Source: Bacillota bacterium
GTDB taxonomy: Bacteria > Bacillota > Clostridia > Christensenellales > Aristaeellaceae
Length of the DNA stretch: 5,040 nt
Reading direction: 5' to 3'
NCBI GenBank assembly: GCA_023415715.1
Contig: JAEZJP010000192.1
Span: 1-5,040, forward strand
Made by a program: the position numbers and the translations under genes. The notes below the pieces were generated by a model that was not told the DNA's origin, ran no database searches, and saw nothing but the letters and a program-made list of their open reading frames with translations. Below, in pieces: positions 1 through 5,040 of the stretch. Within the stretch, counting starts at the first letter, position 1. Each line of letters starts with the position of its first letter.

Positions 1-86
1 CACCGCCCATTTCCCTCCATCTGGCTCAATCGGCGCGCTGCTGCGCTGCCGCTTGCATCGCTTGTTTCGCCAGCCTCCTCCGTCCC

Positions 87-115
87 TCCCTTCTCCGCCA
101 CTGGCGGGGGAGGGG
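87..115 (+). repeat. Pyrimidine/purine hairpin, repeat-like
   Basis: TCCCTTCTCCGCCA (87-100) pairs with TGGCGGGGGAGGGG (102-115), about 13 bp including three G-T wobbles and a 3-nt loop. The wobbles are G-U only in plus-strand RNA, while the minus-strand copy would carry A-C mismatches, so if it acts as RNA the plus orientation is favoured. Similar CCCTC...GGAGAGGG units are scattered in many bacterial genomes. Confidence 0.5.
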
Positions 116-182
116 CTACGGAGCCACCGGCGAGGGCGGTGTTCCGGAGCCCGCCAAGTAACACATACTGGCCGCAACGTGC

Positions 183-201
183 GGGCGATTACAAATCGCC
201 C
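183..201. repeat. GGGCGATT-ACA-AATCGCCC palindromic repeat unit
   Basis: Perfect 8-bp arms surround a 3-nt loop, followed by CCTACGGCG. Elements of the form TAGGGGCGATTTGTAATCGCCCG are, from memory, a recurrent intergenic repeat in clostridial and some other genomes, similar in style to REP sequences. Only one copy is in the window, so the repeat status rests on recognition rather than on counting. Confidence 0.6.
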
Positions 202-267
202 CTACGGCGTTGTTAGTTTGTTGATCTCTCTACCAGGGATTGTGAAATTCGCAACTTCTGCAGTTGA

Positions 268-282
268 CAAACTACCAGTTTG
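268..282. repeat. Short hairpin just after the toroid-protein stop codon
   Basis: CAAACT and AGTTTG flank a 3-nt loop, giving a 6-bp stem 2 nt beyond the TAG stop. No T run follows on the minus strand, so it is at best a weak terminator; no better terminator is visible before the window edge. Confidence 0.35.
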
Positions 283-284
283 GG

Positions 285-1295
285 CTAATTCGATTCATAC
301 CGTTTCAGCACCCTCATGGCCCTAAGCGTGATCCATTTGCTTTGTTCGTTCAATTGCCCGAAAGGGATCAGCAGCCTGTCGCTGTTATACGTGTTTTCCA
401 ACCTCCATCTGCCCGTGCCGTCCTGTTTTTCGATAACGACACGCACGGCTTCTTCCATGCGGCTGTCCTTTATGTTAAGCGCGGTCAGGATGTCCAGTAT
501 TTCCAGCGCATCCGTCTGGTACATCAAAGGGAAACCGAATTTCAGCCAGCCGGGCTTTGATACACGGTTCAGGTTGTGGCTGCGCTTGTAGATATGGTGG
601 ATCAAAATGAATTCGGCGGCCTTTTGAACCGTATCGTTTATTTCGGCGGTCCTTTTCTCCATAGGCACGGCGCCGAATGCCTTGAGCGCCTTCACTACAC
701 CCATGTGGCAGGTGTGGCTGCCCCAGCAGGTTTCATTACGGCTGTATGGCGGAACCTGGGGCTCCAATTCCGTTCCGTCGTTGAATCGCATGAATGTCAC
801 AAGCCAGTTAAGTCCCTTTTGAACCCCCGGATCGTCAAGAAAGCCCATGCGGATAAGGCTAAAGATCATGTTTCCGGTAAGGCAGGGGATCACTTCGCTT
901 AACCTGCCGCCGCCCGTTTTTGCCGCCTCATGCATGGAAAAGCCGCCGTCCCCGGTTTCCTGGGAATGGGCAAGCAGATATTCGCATTGTTTTACGATCT
1001 GTTCATTGGCCGTGGCGTTAAGTTCCGCCAGCAGGATCAGCGTCCACACAAGGCCGTCGTACTTTCTTGTATAGAACCCCGGGTAGTTTTTCAGGTACGC
1101 GGGATCCTGCTGCTTATAAAGGATGTCTGGCGCCATTCCTTTTTTCATGATGCTTTGCTTTGCATCCTTAACGGCATGATCCGTTTCCGGCTTGTCCAAA
1201 AGATCTTTCAGTGTGAAATACCGCACCGAAGGATCGGTATCCTCCAGCAGCCAGTCCGTAGGGTCTGCCTTGAGTTTGCTTTTCCATTGCTCCAT
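285..1295 (-). CDS. Prenyltransferase/squalene-cyclase-like alpha/alpha-toroid protein, function unknown
   Basis: The 336-residue product starts with WLLEDTDPSVRYFTLKDLL (15-33), an opening I associate with bacterial proteins of the terpenoid-cyclase/prenyltransferase toroid superfamily, some loosely labelled NifH-like in databases although they have no nitrogenase features. Repeat-type motifs appear as ETGDGGFS (113-120) and KQDGTGRWRLE (290-300), resembling QxDGxW turns. It is predominantly helical, has no signal peptide or membrane segment, and should be cytosolic. C138 together with C190, C196 and H197 (CWGSHTCH) could form a metal site like the zinc site of protein prenyltransferases, but this is inference; the DxDD catalytic motif of class II terpene cyclases is not seen. 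The ATG at 1293-1295 is preferred because of GGAGG 7 nt upstream; starting at 1331 would add 12 residues with no ribosome site. It forms its own unit after a terminator and is probably unrelated to copper handling. Confidence 0.85.
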   Translation of the reverse strand: MEQWKSKLKADPTDWLLEDTDPSVRYFTLKDLLDKPETDHAVKDAKQSIMKKGMAPDILYKQQDPAYLKNYPGFYTRKYDGLVWTLILLAELNATANEQIVKQCEYLLAHSQETGDGGFSMHEAAKTGGGRLSEVIPCLTGNMIFSLIRMGFLDDPGVQKGLNWLVTFMRFNDGTELEPQVPPYSRNETCWGSHTCHMGVVKALKAFGAVPMEKRTAEINDTVQKAAEFILIHHIYKRSHNLNRVSKPGWLKFGFPLMYQTDALEILDILTALNIKDSRMEEAVRVVIEKQDGTGRWRLENTYNSDRLLIPFGQLNEQSKWITLRAMRVLKRYESN

Positions 1296-1309
1296 GGAGG
1301 TGCCTCCAT
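1294..1309 (-). promoter_or_regulatory. Palindrome holding the ribosome binding site and start codon of the toroid-protein gene
   Basis: On the minus strand ATGGAGG-CA-CCTCCAT places the Shine-Dalgarno GGAGG (1307-1303) in one arm and the first two bases of the ATG start (1295-1293) at the end of the other, with 7 nt spacing. The arms are perfect 7-mers; sterically about 6 bp with a GCAC loop. Folding would hide the ribosome binding site, so translation may be dampened or controlled. This site also selects the start at 1295 over an upstream in-frame ATG at 1331. Confidence 0.6.
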
Positions 1310-1359
1310 CCGTGTCCCATCGGAATAGCATGCGTGAATATACAACAATTCCATAATTT

Positions 1360-1388
1360 AGTATATCAGAAATTGAACAAAAGAAAAA
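1360..1388 (-). promoter_or_regulatory. Candidate extended -10 promoter for the toroid-protein gene
   Basis: The minus strand shows TGATATACT at 1368-1360, that is TGn followed by TATACT (5 of 6 to TATAAT). A 17-nt spacer points to TTTTTC at 1388-1383 as a poor -35, which an extended -10 can tolerate. It lies just beyond the terminator and about 65 nt before the start at 1295, in an AT-rich stretch, where an independent promoter is expected. Transcription start not determined. Confidence 0.45.
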
Positions 1389-1415
1389 GGCCCAGACCGG
1401 GAAGGTTTGGGCCTT
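1376..1415 (-). terminator. Rho-independent terminator of the kinase/copper transcription unit
   Basis: On the minus strand AAGGCCCAAACC (1415-1404) and GGTCTGGGCCTT (1398-1387) pair as a 12-bp stem with one A-C mismatch around a TTCCC loop, directly followed by TTTTTCTTTTG. GC-rich stem plus T tract in the direction of the genes is textbook. The opposite strand lacks a T tract, so it works one way. It separates the copper/kinase unit from the toroid-protein gene. Confidence 0.93.
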
Positions 1416-1495
1416 ATACTAACTTCTATGTTTCTGTAAGAAATGGGCAACACAAATAATGAATGTAACTACCTTTATTGCACATGCAACATCTC

Positions 1496-1532
1496 TTTTA
1501 CTCCTTCAGTCGCTGCGGCGAAAGGAGTAAAA
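1496..1532. repeat. Hairpin just downstream of the small Cys-Cys gene
   Basis: TTTTACTCCTT (1496-1506) and AAGGAGTAAAA (1522-1532) are perfect 11-bp arms. Inside them TCGC (1510-1513) and GCGA (1518-1521) form an extra 4 bp around a TGCG loop, with CAG bulged out. It begins 6 nt after the TGA. It has no following T run on the minus strand, so it is more likely a 3' stabiliser or weak pause than a stand-alone terminator; the true terminator is about 80 nt further on. Confidence 0.65.
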
Positions 1533-1538
1533 TCAGTT

Positions 1539-1676
1539 TCACCGCTTATGTTCCGCATCCTGCCTGTTCAGCCGGCAGCAATCCGGGGTGCTGTCCCCGA
1601 ACATCTCTTTGTTTTCCTGTCCAAGCTTCAACAAGAAATTATGGAATGCCCTCTTTATGCGCTTCCACATTTTCAC
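1539..1676 (-). CDS. Small basic Cys-Cys protein resembling LDCC-motif putative metal-binding proteins
   Basis: This 45-residue gene directly follows the kinase. It starts at GTG (1674-1676), has AGGAGG at 1685-1690 with 8 nt spacing, and ends at TGA 1539-1541; the gap to the kinase stop is 16 nt, so translation is probably coupled. An ATG two codons later (1668-1670) is a weaker alternative because the spacing rises to 14 nt. The N-terminal half is amphipathic and basic (KMWKRIKRAFHNFLLKL), followed by ENKEMFGDSTPDCCRLN with adjacent C33-C34. That layout, a basic helix, then NK-x-x-FG, then a DCC-x-LN end, matches from memory the short clostridial proteins annotated as LDCC-motif putative metal-binding proteins; here Pro replaces the usual Leu. 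The biochemical function is unknown. Thiol-based metal binding near a copper operon is plausible but inferred. There is no signal peptide. Confidence 0.8.
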   Translation of the reverse strand: MKMWKRIKRAFHNFLLKLGQENKEMFGDSTPDCCRLNRQDAEHKR

Positions 1677-1684
1677 AAGTCAGC

Positions 1685-1690
1685 CCTCCT
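1685..1690 (-). promoter_or_regulatory. Ribosome binding site of the small Cys-Cys gene
   Basis: AGGAGG sits 2 nt past the kinase stop codon and 8 nt before the GTG start at 1676. This strong site is the main reason to treat the short frame as a real gene and to prefer GTG over the ATG at 1670. Confidence 0.8.
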
Positions 1691-1692
1691 GC

Positions 1693-3084
1693 TTATTTTT
1701 TGGGCAATACGATCTCAAAACAGCTGCCCTTCCCAGGCTCGCTTTCCACGGTGACTTTACCGCCATGGGCCTCCACGATGGATTTGACTATAGCCAGGCC
1801 GATGCCGGCGCCGCCCGTGTTGCGGCTGCGGGACCTGTCTGTTCTGTAGAGCCGTTCAAAAACGAGGGGCTGGTCCTCCCTGGCGATGCCTATGCCGTCA
1901 TCCGAAATCCGCAGTACTGCGTTTTCCGCCGTTTCCAAAACTTCCATGATGATATGCCCGTCTGCCTCCGTATACTTGACGGCATTGGACAAAAGGTTCC
2001 ACAACACCTGGCTGATCCTGTCCCTGTCCGCCAAAATCATGACCGGCCTGCCGTTCACTTTTATGTGCAGCCCCTTATTCTTGATTTCGGCCGCAAAGGA
2101 ATCCGCCGCCTTTTGCGCAAGCTCCTTTAAATCCGTCTGCGTCTTGTTAAGCTGCAGGTCGTCCTGCTCGGCCTCGCTCAGGCTTGCGATATCCCCCACC
2201 AGCTTTTCCATGCGGTCCATCTCGTCGCGGCAGATTTTTAATTTATCCACCGACAGTTCCCAAACACCGTCGATCATGGCGTCGATATGCAGCTGCACGA
2301 TGGAAATGGGTGTTCTCAGTTCATGAGATACATCCTCCGTCAGCTTCTTTCGCAGTTTGCCTTGCCTTTCCAGTACCTCGGCCAGGTGGTTGATGGAGGA
2401 TATGAGCAGATTTACTTCTTTCGCATTGGCCTTTTCCCGGATGCGGACGCCATAATGGCCATCCGATATCTGCTTTGCCGCGTCCGCAGTTGTAAGTATG
2501 GGCTGGCTTAACCGTTTGGCCAGCACAGCCCCCACAATGGCGGCGACTATCAAGGATAACGCGCCGATCCCCAGCGTAACGGTGTTGAGGGCGCCCAAAA
2601 ACAAATTGTCCTCTTCGGTGAAAAAAAACGGCCCGTAATACATGACATTGACCGTTCCCAGCGGCTGGCCGTCCCTTGTCATAGGGAAGGATTTGGTGGA
2701 AAAACCGCCGTTCATCTGCGGGTACATTTTGGACATCCGCGCGAAAATATCTTCCATGATCTGTGCGCACAAACTCATATCATGGGTTTGCGCATCCCAC
2801 AGAACACGGTTGTCCGTATCGTACACCTTGACCACATAGCCGTCATACAGTACGGACATGCCCAATGCGTGGATGGCCGCCACATCCCACGTATCTGTGC
2901 GGCTTGCATATTGCTGGCTGATGATCGTTGTGATCTCCTGCGTTTTTTGCTCCTGCAGCCTAGTTATATAGGATGTAAAGCGGTTCTCGATCAGCACGTT
3001 GGCAAGGATGCTGATCAGGCCCACCGTTACGAGTACGACCAGCGCAAAGGCGGAGAACAGCCGGGATTTTAAACTATGTTTCAT
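1693..3084 (-). CDS. Membrane sensor histidine kinase (HAMP, HisKA, HATPase; BaeS/CusS-like architecture)
   Basis: The protein is a two-component sensor kinase of 463 residues. Order of parts: membrane helix about 9-31, outer-surface sensor segment about 32-162, second helix about 163-189, HAMP linker about 190-242, HisKA with SHELRTP (phosphorylated H254), then the ATPase domain with the N box N363-LLSNAVKYT, G1 DDGIGI (395-400), F box FERLYRTDRSR (409-419) and G2 GGAGIGLAIVK (424-434). All catalytic motifs are intact. I chose the ATG at 3082-3084 because GGAGG lies 8 nt upstream; an in-frame TTG at 3108 would add 8 residues but removes that fit. The outer segment holds H101, M103, C106, M110, M117, M120 and M124, conceivably metal ligands. 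No response regulator is adjacent, which is unusual. A cognate regulator might lie upstream of copA or elsewhere. The specific stimulus is unknown; a copper sensor is only suggested by context. Confidence 0.95.
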   Translation of the reverse strand: MKHSLKSRLFSAFALVVLVTVGLISILANVLIENRFTSYITRLQEQKTQEITTIISQQYASRTDTWDVAAIHALGMSVLYDGYVVKVYDTDNRVLWDAQTHDMSLCAQIMEDIFARMSKMYPQMNGGFSTKSFPMTRDGQPLGTVNVMYYGPFFFTEEDNLFLGALNTVTLGIGALSLIVAAIVGAVLAKRLSQPILTTADAAKQISDGHYGVRIREKANAKEVNLLISSINHLAEVLERQGKLRKKLTEDVSHELRTPISIVQLHIDAMIDGVWELSVDKLKICRDEMDRMEKLVGDIASLSEAEQDDLQLNKTQTDLKELAQKAADSFAAEIKNKGLHIKVNGRPVMILADRDRISQVLWNLLSNAVKYTEADGHIIMEVLETAENAVLRISDDGIGIAREDQPLVFERLYRTDRSRSRNTGGAGIGLAIVKSIVEAHGGKVTVESEPGKGSCFEIVLPKK

Positions 3085-3092
3085 GCCTTGCG

Positions 3093-3097
3093 CCTCC
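3093..3097 (-). promoter_or_regulatory. Ribosome binding site that fixes the kinase start
   Basis: GGAGG on the minus strand lies 8 nt before the ATG at 3082-3084. It falls inside the longer open frame that begins with TTG at 3108, which argues against that upstream start and for a 463-residue kinase beginning MKHSLKS. Confidence 0.8.
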
Positions 3098-3125
3098 ATT
3101 TTCAACAATTTATTCGGCAGGAAGC

Positions 3126-3154
3126 CAGAATCCCCTGCAATGCAGGGGATTCTG
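3126..3154. repeat. Perfect 29-nt inverted repeat between copZ and the kinase gene
   Basis: The arms CAGAATCCCCTGCA and TGCAGGGGATTCTG are exact reverse complements with a single A between them, giving a stem of about 13 bp with a 3-nt loop; outer GCAG (3117-3120) and CTGC (3156-3159) can also pair. It begins 11 nt past the copZ stop codon in the direction of transcription. The position suits a terminator, attenuator or mRNA-stabilising hairpin that would uncouple copA-copZ from the kinase. On the minus strand no T run follows; the T-rich flank (3160-3170) is on the plus-strand side. Confidence 0.8.
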
Positions 3155-3165
3155 ACTGCTTTTGC

Positions 3166-3372
3166 TTATTTTACTTCATACCCCTGGTCTTCGATCTCAT
3201 GCTTGATTTGCTCCAGGGTGGCCTTGGCGGGGTCATGCTCCACGGTCACGGTCTTGTCCTTAAGGCTTACCGCAACATTCTTCACGCCATTCAGTGCCCC
3301 GACGGCCTGCTTGACCGCTTTTTCGCAATGGGAGCAGGACATGCCTTCCACATTCAAAAGTACCGTTTGCAT
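3166..3372 (-). CDS. copZ: Copper chaperone CopZ (heavy-metal-associated domain protein)
   Basis: This is a 68-residue single-domain cytosolic protein that binds Cu+ and passes it to CopA. The metal site G10-M-S-C13-S-H-C16 is the classic GMxCxxC loop with a His between the cysteines, as in Bacillus CopZ. The C-terminal EDQGY segment includes Tyr65, the conserved aromatic residue near the copper site of that family. Length matches the usual 68-70 residues and the whole chain is one beta-alpha-beta-beta-alpha-beta unit. The start ATG (3370-3372) has an excellent TAAGGAGG ribosome binding site at 3381-3388, 8 nt upstream. It follows the lipoprotein and copA in the same direction, so co-expression with the pump is expected. 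No copper-responsive repressor (CsoR or CopY) is visible in the window; it could lie upstream of copA. Confidence 0.96.
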   Translation of the reverse strand: MQTVLLNVEGMSCSHCEKAVKQAVGALNGVKNVAVSLKDKTVTVEHDPAKATLEQIKHEIEDQGYEVK

Positions 3373-3404
3373 CCTTGTTTCCTCCTTATTTTATCAGCCG
3401 TACA

Positions 3405-4079
3405 TTACTGCAGGCTGAAGGGCTTCAAAAATTTATCCACTTCGATGGGCTTGCCGTTGGCGTCGTCCACCTTGACCTTGGCGAAGACCCAGCCTTCCAC
3501 CTTGGCAGGATCCACGCCGGCGTCGGTCAGAACCTTGGGATCAAGTACGAACACGATGTCCTTGTCATTGGTGCTCATATCCTTTGCCCATTCAAACGAG
3601 TTTCCATTGCCCAGATCTACGCCATAATGGTCCAGCGCGGTGTGATACTTGATGGCGGGGCGCTTTAGCTCCACGATCTTTTTGAAGGATGCAAGGGGCG
3701 TTGCTTCTCCATTGTAGGTAAGGGCCTGGGTGCCGATCTTTGTGCCAACCATGAGCATGTTGTCATAGGCCATGCCTGCGGGAAGCTTGCTCACATCCAG
3801 CCCGGCGTTCACAAAGGGTGTCGCGTCCAGCTCCAGCATGACGTCGTGGAGGGGGCTCTTGCTGTAGTCCCAGCTCCAGATGAACCTTACGCTGCCGTCC
3901 GGCGCCTTCAGCGACCAGCCGCCGTTCATTTCATCCTTGGAGACCATACTGGTAGTTGCCGTCATCAGCTTTTCAAAGGAATTTACGGATTCCGTGCCCA
4001 CCACATCCAATTGGGTGCAGGAGGCGAGTACGAACAATGCCGCCAGAATGAGAGCCACCAAAGAAATCTTTTTTACCAT
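3405..4079 (-). CDS. Putative lipoprotein of unknown function in a copper-export operon
   Basis: I do not recognise this 224-residue protein as a named family. It starts with a lysine-containing n-region (MVKK), a hydrophobic stretch at 5-19 and a lipobox L18-A19-S20-C21, so it should be lipidated on C21 and anchored on the outer face of the membrane; C21 is the only cysteine. The mature part contains two similar segments, about residues 82-106 and 177-201, sharing LxLD or VLD, then AG-hydrophobic-D, K and G, which suggests a duplicated fold. Met (39, 45, 51, 81, 103, 108, 110, 168) and His (78, 146, 151) are plentiful, so surface copper binding is possible but unproven. It sits 25 nt after copA and 32 nt before copZ, in one operon. 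The ATG at 4077-4079 has an AAAGGAT ribosome binding site at 4091-4097. Start and lipobox are secure; the copper role is inferred from position only. Confidence 0.85.
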   Translation of the reverse strand: MVKKISLVALILAALFVLASCTQLDVVGTESVNSFEKLMTATTSMVSKDEMNGGWSLKAPDGSVRFIWSWDYSKSPLHDVMLELDATPFVNAGLDVSKLPAGMAYDNMLMVGTKIGTQALTYNGEATPLASFKKIVELKRPAIKYHTALDHYGVDLGNGNSFEWAKDMSTNDKDIVFVLDPKVLTDAGVDPAKVEGWVFAKVKVDDANGKPIEVDKFLKPFSLQ

Positions 4080-4105
4080 AACCGATACCCATCCTTTTCT
4101 TTCAT

Positions 4106-5040
4106 TTATTTATGATAAGGCTTGAATCTCTTTAAACGCAGCGCGTTGGTAAGTACCGATACGGAGCTTAGCGCCATGGCTCCTGCCGCGATGACGGGGT
4201 TCAGCAGCGGCCCGCCGAACAGGTACAACAGCCCTGCCGCGATGGGGATGCCCGCGGTGTTGTAGCCAAAGGCCCAGAACAGGTTTTGCTTGATGTTGCG
4301 GATGGTGCTCTTGCTCAATTGAATGGCGGTTGGAACGTCCATCAGGTCGCTCTTCATCAGCACGATGTCAGCGGATTCCATGGCTACGTCGGTGCCGGAT
4401 CCGATGGCGATGCCCACATCGGCCTGGGTCAGCGCTGGGGCATCGTTGATGCCGTCGCCCACCATGGCCACTTTTCTGCCCTCGGCCTGCAGCTTTTTGA
4501 CCTCGCTGGATTTATCCTGGGGCAGCACCTCGGCCAATACCCTTGTGATACCCACCTGCTTTGCGATGGCTTCCGCGGTCTTTACGTTGTCGCCGGTGAT
4601 CATAGCCACTTCAATGCCCATTTCGTTCAGCTTTTTGATGGCATTGGCGCTGCTTTCCTTTACCACGTCGGCCACGGCGATAATGCCGGCAATCCTTCCG
4701 TCCAAGGCGACGTACATGGGCGTTTTTCCTTCACCGGCAAGCCGGTCGGATTCCGCAGCCAGCTCCATAAGGGAAATATCCCGTTCGTCCATCAGCTTTC
4801 TGTTGCCGATCAGTGTCTTCGTGCCGTCAATCATCACTTCAATGCCGCGGCCGGGAATGGCGGTGAAATTTTCGCCTTTCAAGAATTCAAGGTTTTCCTT
4901 TTCAGCGCCCCTTACGATGGCCGCGCCCAGGGGATGCTCAGATCCCTTTTCGGCGGAAGCCGCCACTTGCAAAAGCCTCTCCTTTGTGATGGCCCCCGCG
5001 GGAAGGATATCCGTTACCTCAGGCTTGCCCTCGGTAATGG
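4106..5040 (-). CDS. copA: Copper-exporting P1B-type ATPase CopA, C-terminal part (5' end beyond window)
   Basis: This is a membrane pump that uses ATP to export Cu+ from the cytosol. The frame is open to the window edge, giving 310 visible residues; it begins ITEGKP, the sequence that directly follows the DKTGT phosphorylation motif, so the phosphorylated Asp, the N-terminal metal-binding domain(s) and the first six membrane helices lie outside. Visible parts, numbered from that Ile: SEHPL (H35-P36, nucleotide-binding HP motif), MITGDN (about 146-151), GDGINDAP (about 194-201), then two C-terminal helices. Those carry the YN pair (259-260) and the M-x-x-S-S pattern (M288, S291, S292) that mark Cu+ rather than Zn/Cd/Co transport. 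There is no sign of disruption. A lipoprotein gene follows after 25 nt and copZ after that, which supports the copper assignment. An internal TTG at 4970-4972 is a Leu codon here, not a start. Family assignment is very secure; silver export as an additional role cannot be excluded. Confidence 0.96.
   Translation of the reverse strand, partial: ITEGKPEVTDILPAGAITKERLLQVAASAEKGSEHPLGAAIVRGAEKENLEFLKGENFTAIPGRGIEVMIDGTKTLIGNRKLMDERDISLMELAAESDRLAGEGKTPMYVALDGRIAGIIAVADVVKESSANAIKKLNEMGIEVAMITGDNVKTAEAIAKQVGITRVLAEVLPQDKSSEVKKLQAEGRKVAMVGDGINDAPALTQADVGIAIGSGTDVAMESADIVLMKSDLMDVPTAIQLSKSTIRNIKQNLFWAFGYNTAGIPIAAGLLYLFGGPLLNPVIAAGAMALSSVSVLTNALRLKRFKPYHK

Larger units (their letters stand above)
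1..284. other. Non-coding intergenic region rich in GC hairpins
   Basis: I see no credible gene here: open frames lack ribosome binding sites and the translations are low-complexity. The stretch holds two clear hairpins (87-115 and 183-201), a CACCG/CGGTG pair around 125-141, and pyrimidine-rich then purine-rich blocks. Base composition is much richer in G+C over 1-205 than in the adjoining 205-300. This looks like a composite of dispersed intergenic repeats. Confidence 0.6.

Noticed and set aside
1..141. CACCGCCC (1-8) and GGGCGGTG (134-141) as terminal inverted repeats of a mobile element
   Set aside because: Only 8 bp in a GC-rich block, one copy at the very window edge, no target duplication visible; cannot be separated from chance.
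264..291. Plus-strand TTGACA with TAATTC 16 nt later as an antisense promoter
   Set aside because: The -10 match is poor, no plus-strand gene follows, and a lone TTGACA is expected by chance.
285..1295. Calling the toroid protein a nitrogenase-type NifH
   Set aside because: It has no P-loop or Fe-S cysteine pattern of NifH; that name on relatives appears to be a mislabel.
1296..1331. Toroid-protein start at the upstream ATG (12 extra residues)
   Set aside because: No ribosome site precedes it, while GGAGG is 7 nt before the ATG at 1295, where the family-like sequence begins.
1588..2130. Long plus-strand open frame opposite the kinase gene
   Set aside because: It is antisense to the well-conserved ATPase and HisKA domains, has no ribosome binding site, and its translation resembles no protein family; it is a codon-bias shadow.
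3085..3108. Kinase start at an upstream TTG (8 extra residues)
   Set aside because: The GGAGG ribosome site falls inside this extension and fits the ATG at 3084 instead.
3076..3627. Plus-strand open frame spanning the copZ region
   Set aside because: It runs antisense to copZ and the lipoprotein, both of which have clear motifs and ribosome sites; no support for the opposite strand.

Overview
The window looks like chromosomal DNA from a low-to-mid GC Gram-positive anaerobe, most likely a Clostridia-type Firmicute. The clues are strong AGGAGG-type ribosome binding sites on nearly every gene, a lipobox lipoprotein, a CopZ closely resembling the Bacillus-type chaperone, and an LDCC-like mini-protein of a kind I recall mainly from Clostridia. 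The taxonomic call is inference. All recognised genes lie on the minus strand, so the window reads from right to left.

Bases 5040 to 3166 hold a copper-export cluster: the C-terminal 310 residues of a CopA-type Cu+ P1B-ATPase (the window cuts it just after the DKTGT phosphorylation motif), an unrecognised 224-residue lipoprotein, and the 68-residue copper chaperone CopZ. Gaps are 25 and 32 nt, which fits one operon. A perfect 29-nt inverted repeat follows copZ. Next come a sensor histidine kinase (463 residues from the start I prefer, no response regulator in view) and, 16 nt after it, a 45-residue basic protein with a Cys-Cys pair that is easily missed because of its size. A second hairpin and then a canonical rho-independent terminator (1376-1415) close this transcription unit.

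Bases 1376 to 285 hold a separate unit: an extended -10 promoter candidate just past the terminator, then a 336-residue alpha/alpha-toroid (prenyltransferase/squalene-cyclase-like) protein of unknown function, whose Shine-Dalgarno and start codon sit in a small palindrome. Bases 1-284 are non-coding and rich in GC hairpins, including a GGGCGATT-ACA-AATCGCCC element typical of dispersed intergenic repeats.

Functionally, CopZ would deliver cytosolic Cu+ to CopA for export, with the lipoprotein placed on the outer face of the membrane where exported copper emerges. The kinase may sense envelope stress or metal, but nothing here proves that. I see no phage, CRISPR, transposase, tRNA or rRNA. The most interesting unexplained items are the lipoprotein with its internal duplication, the CC mini-protein, the kinase without a regulator, and the structured leader of the toroid gene.
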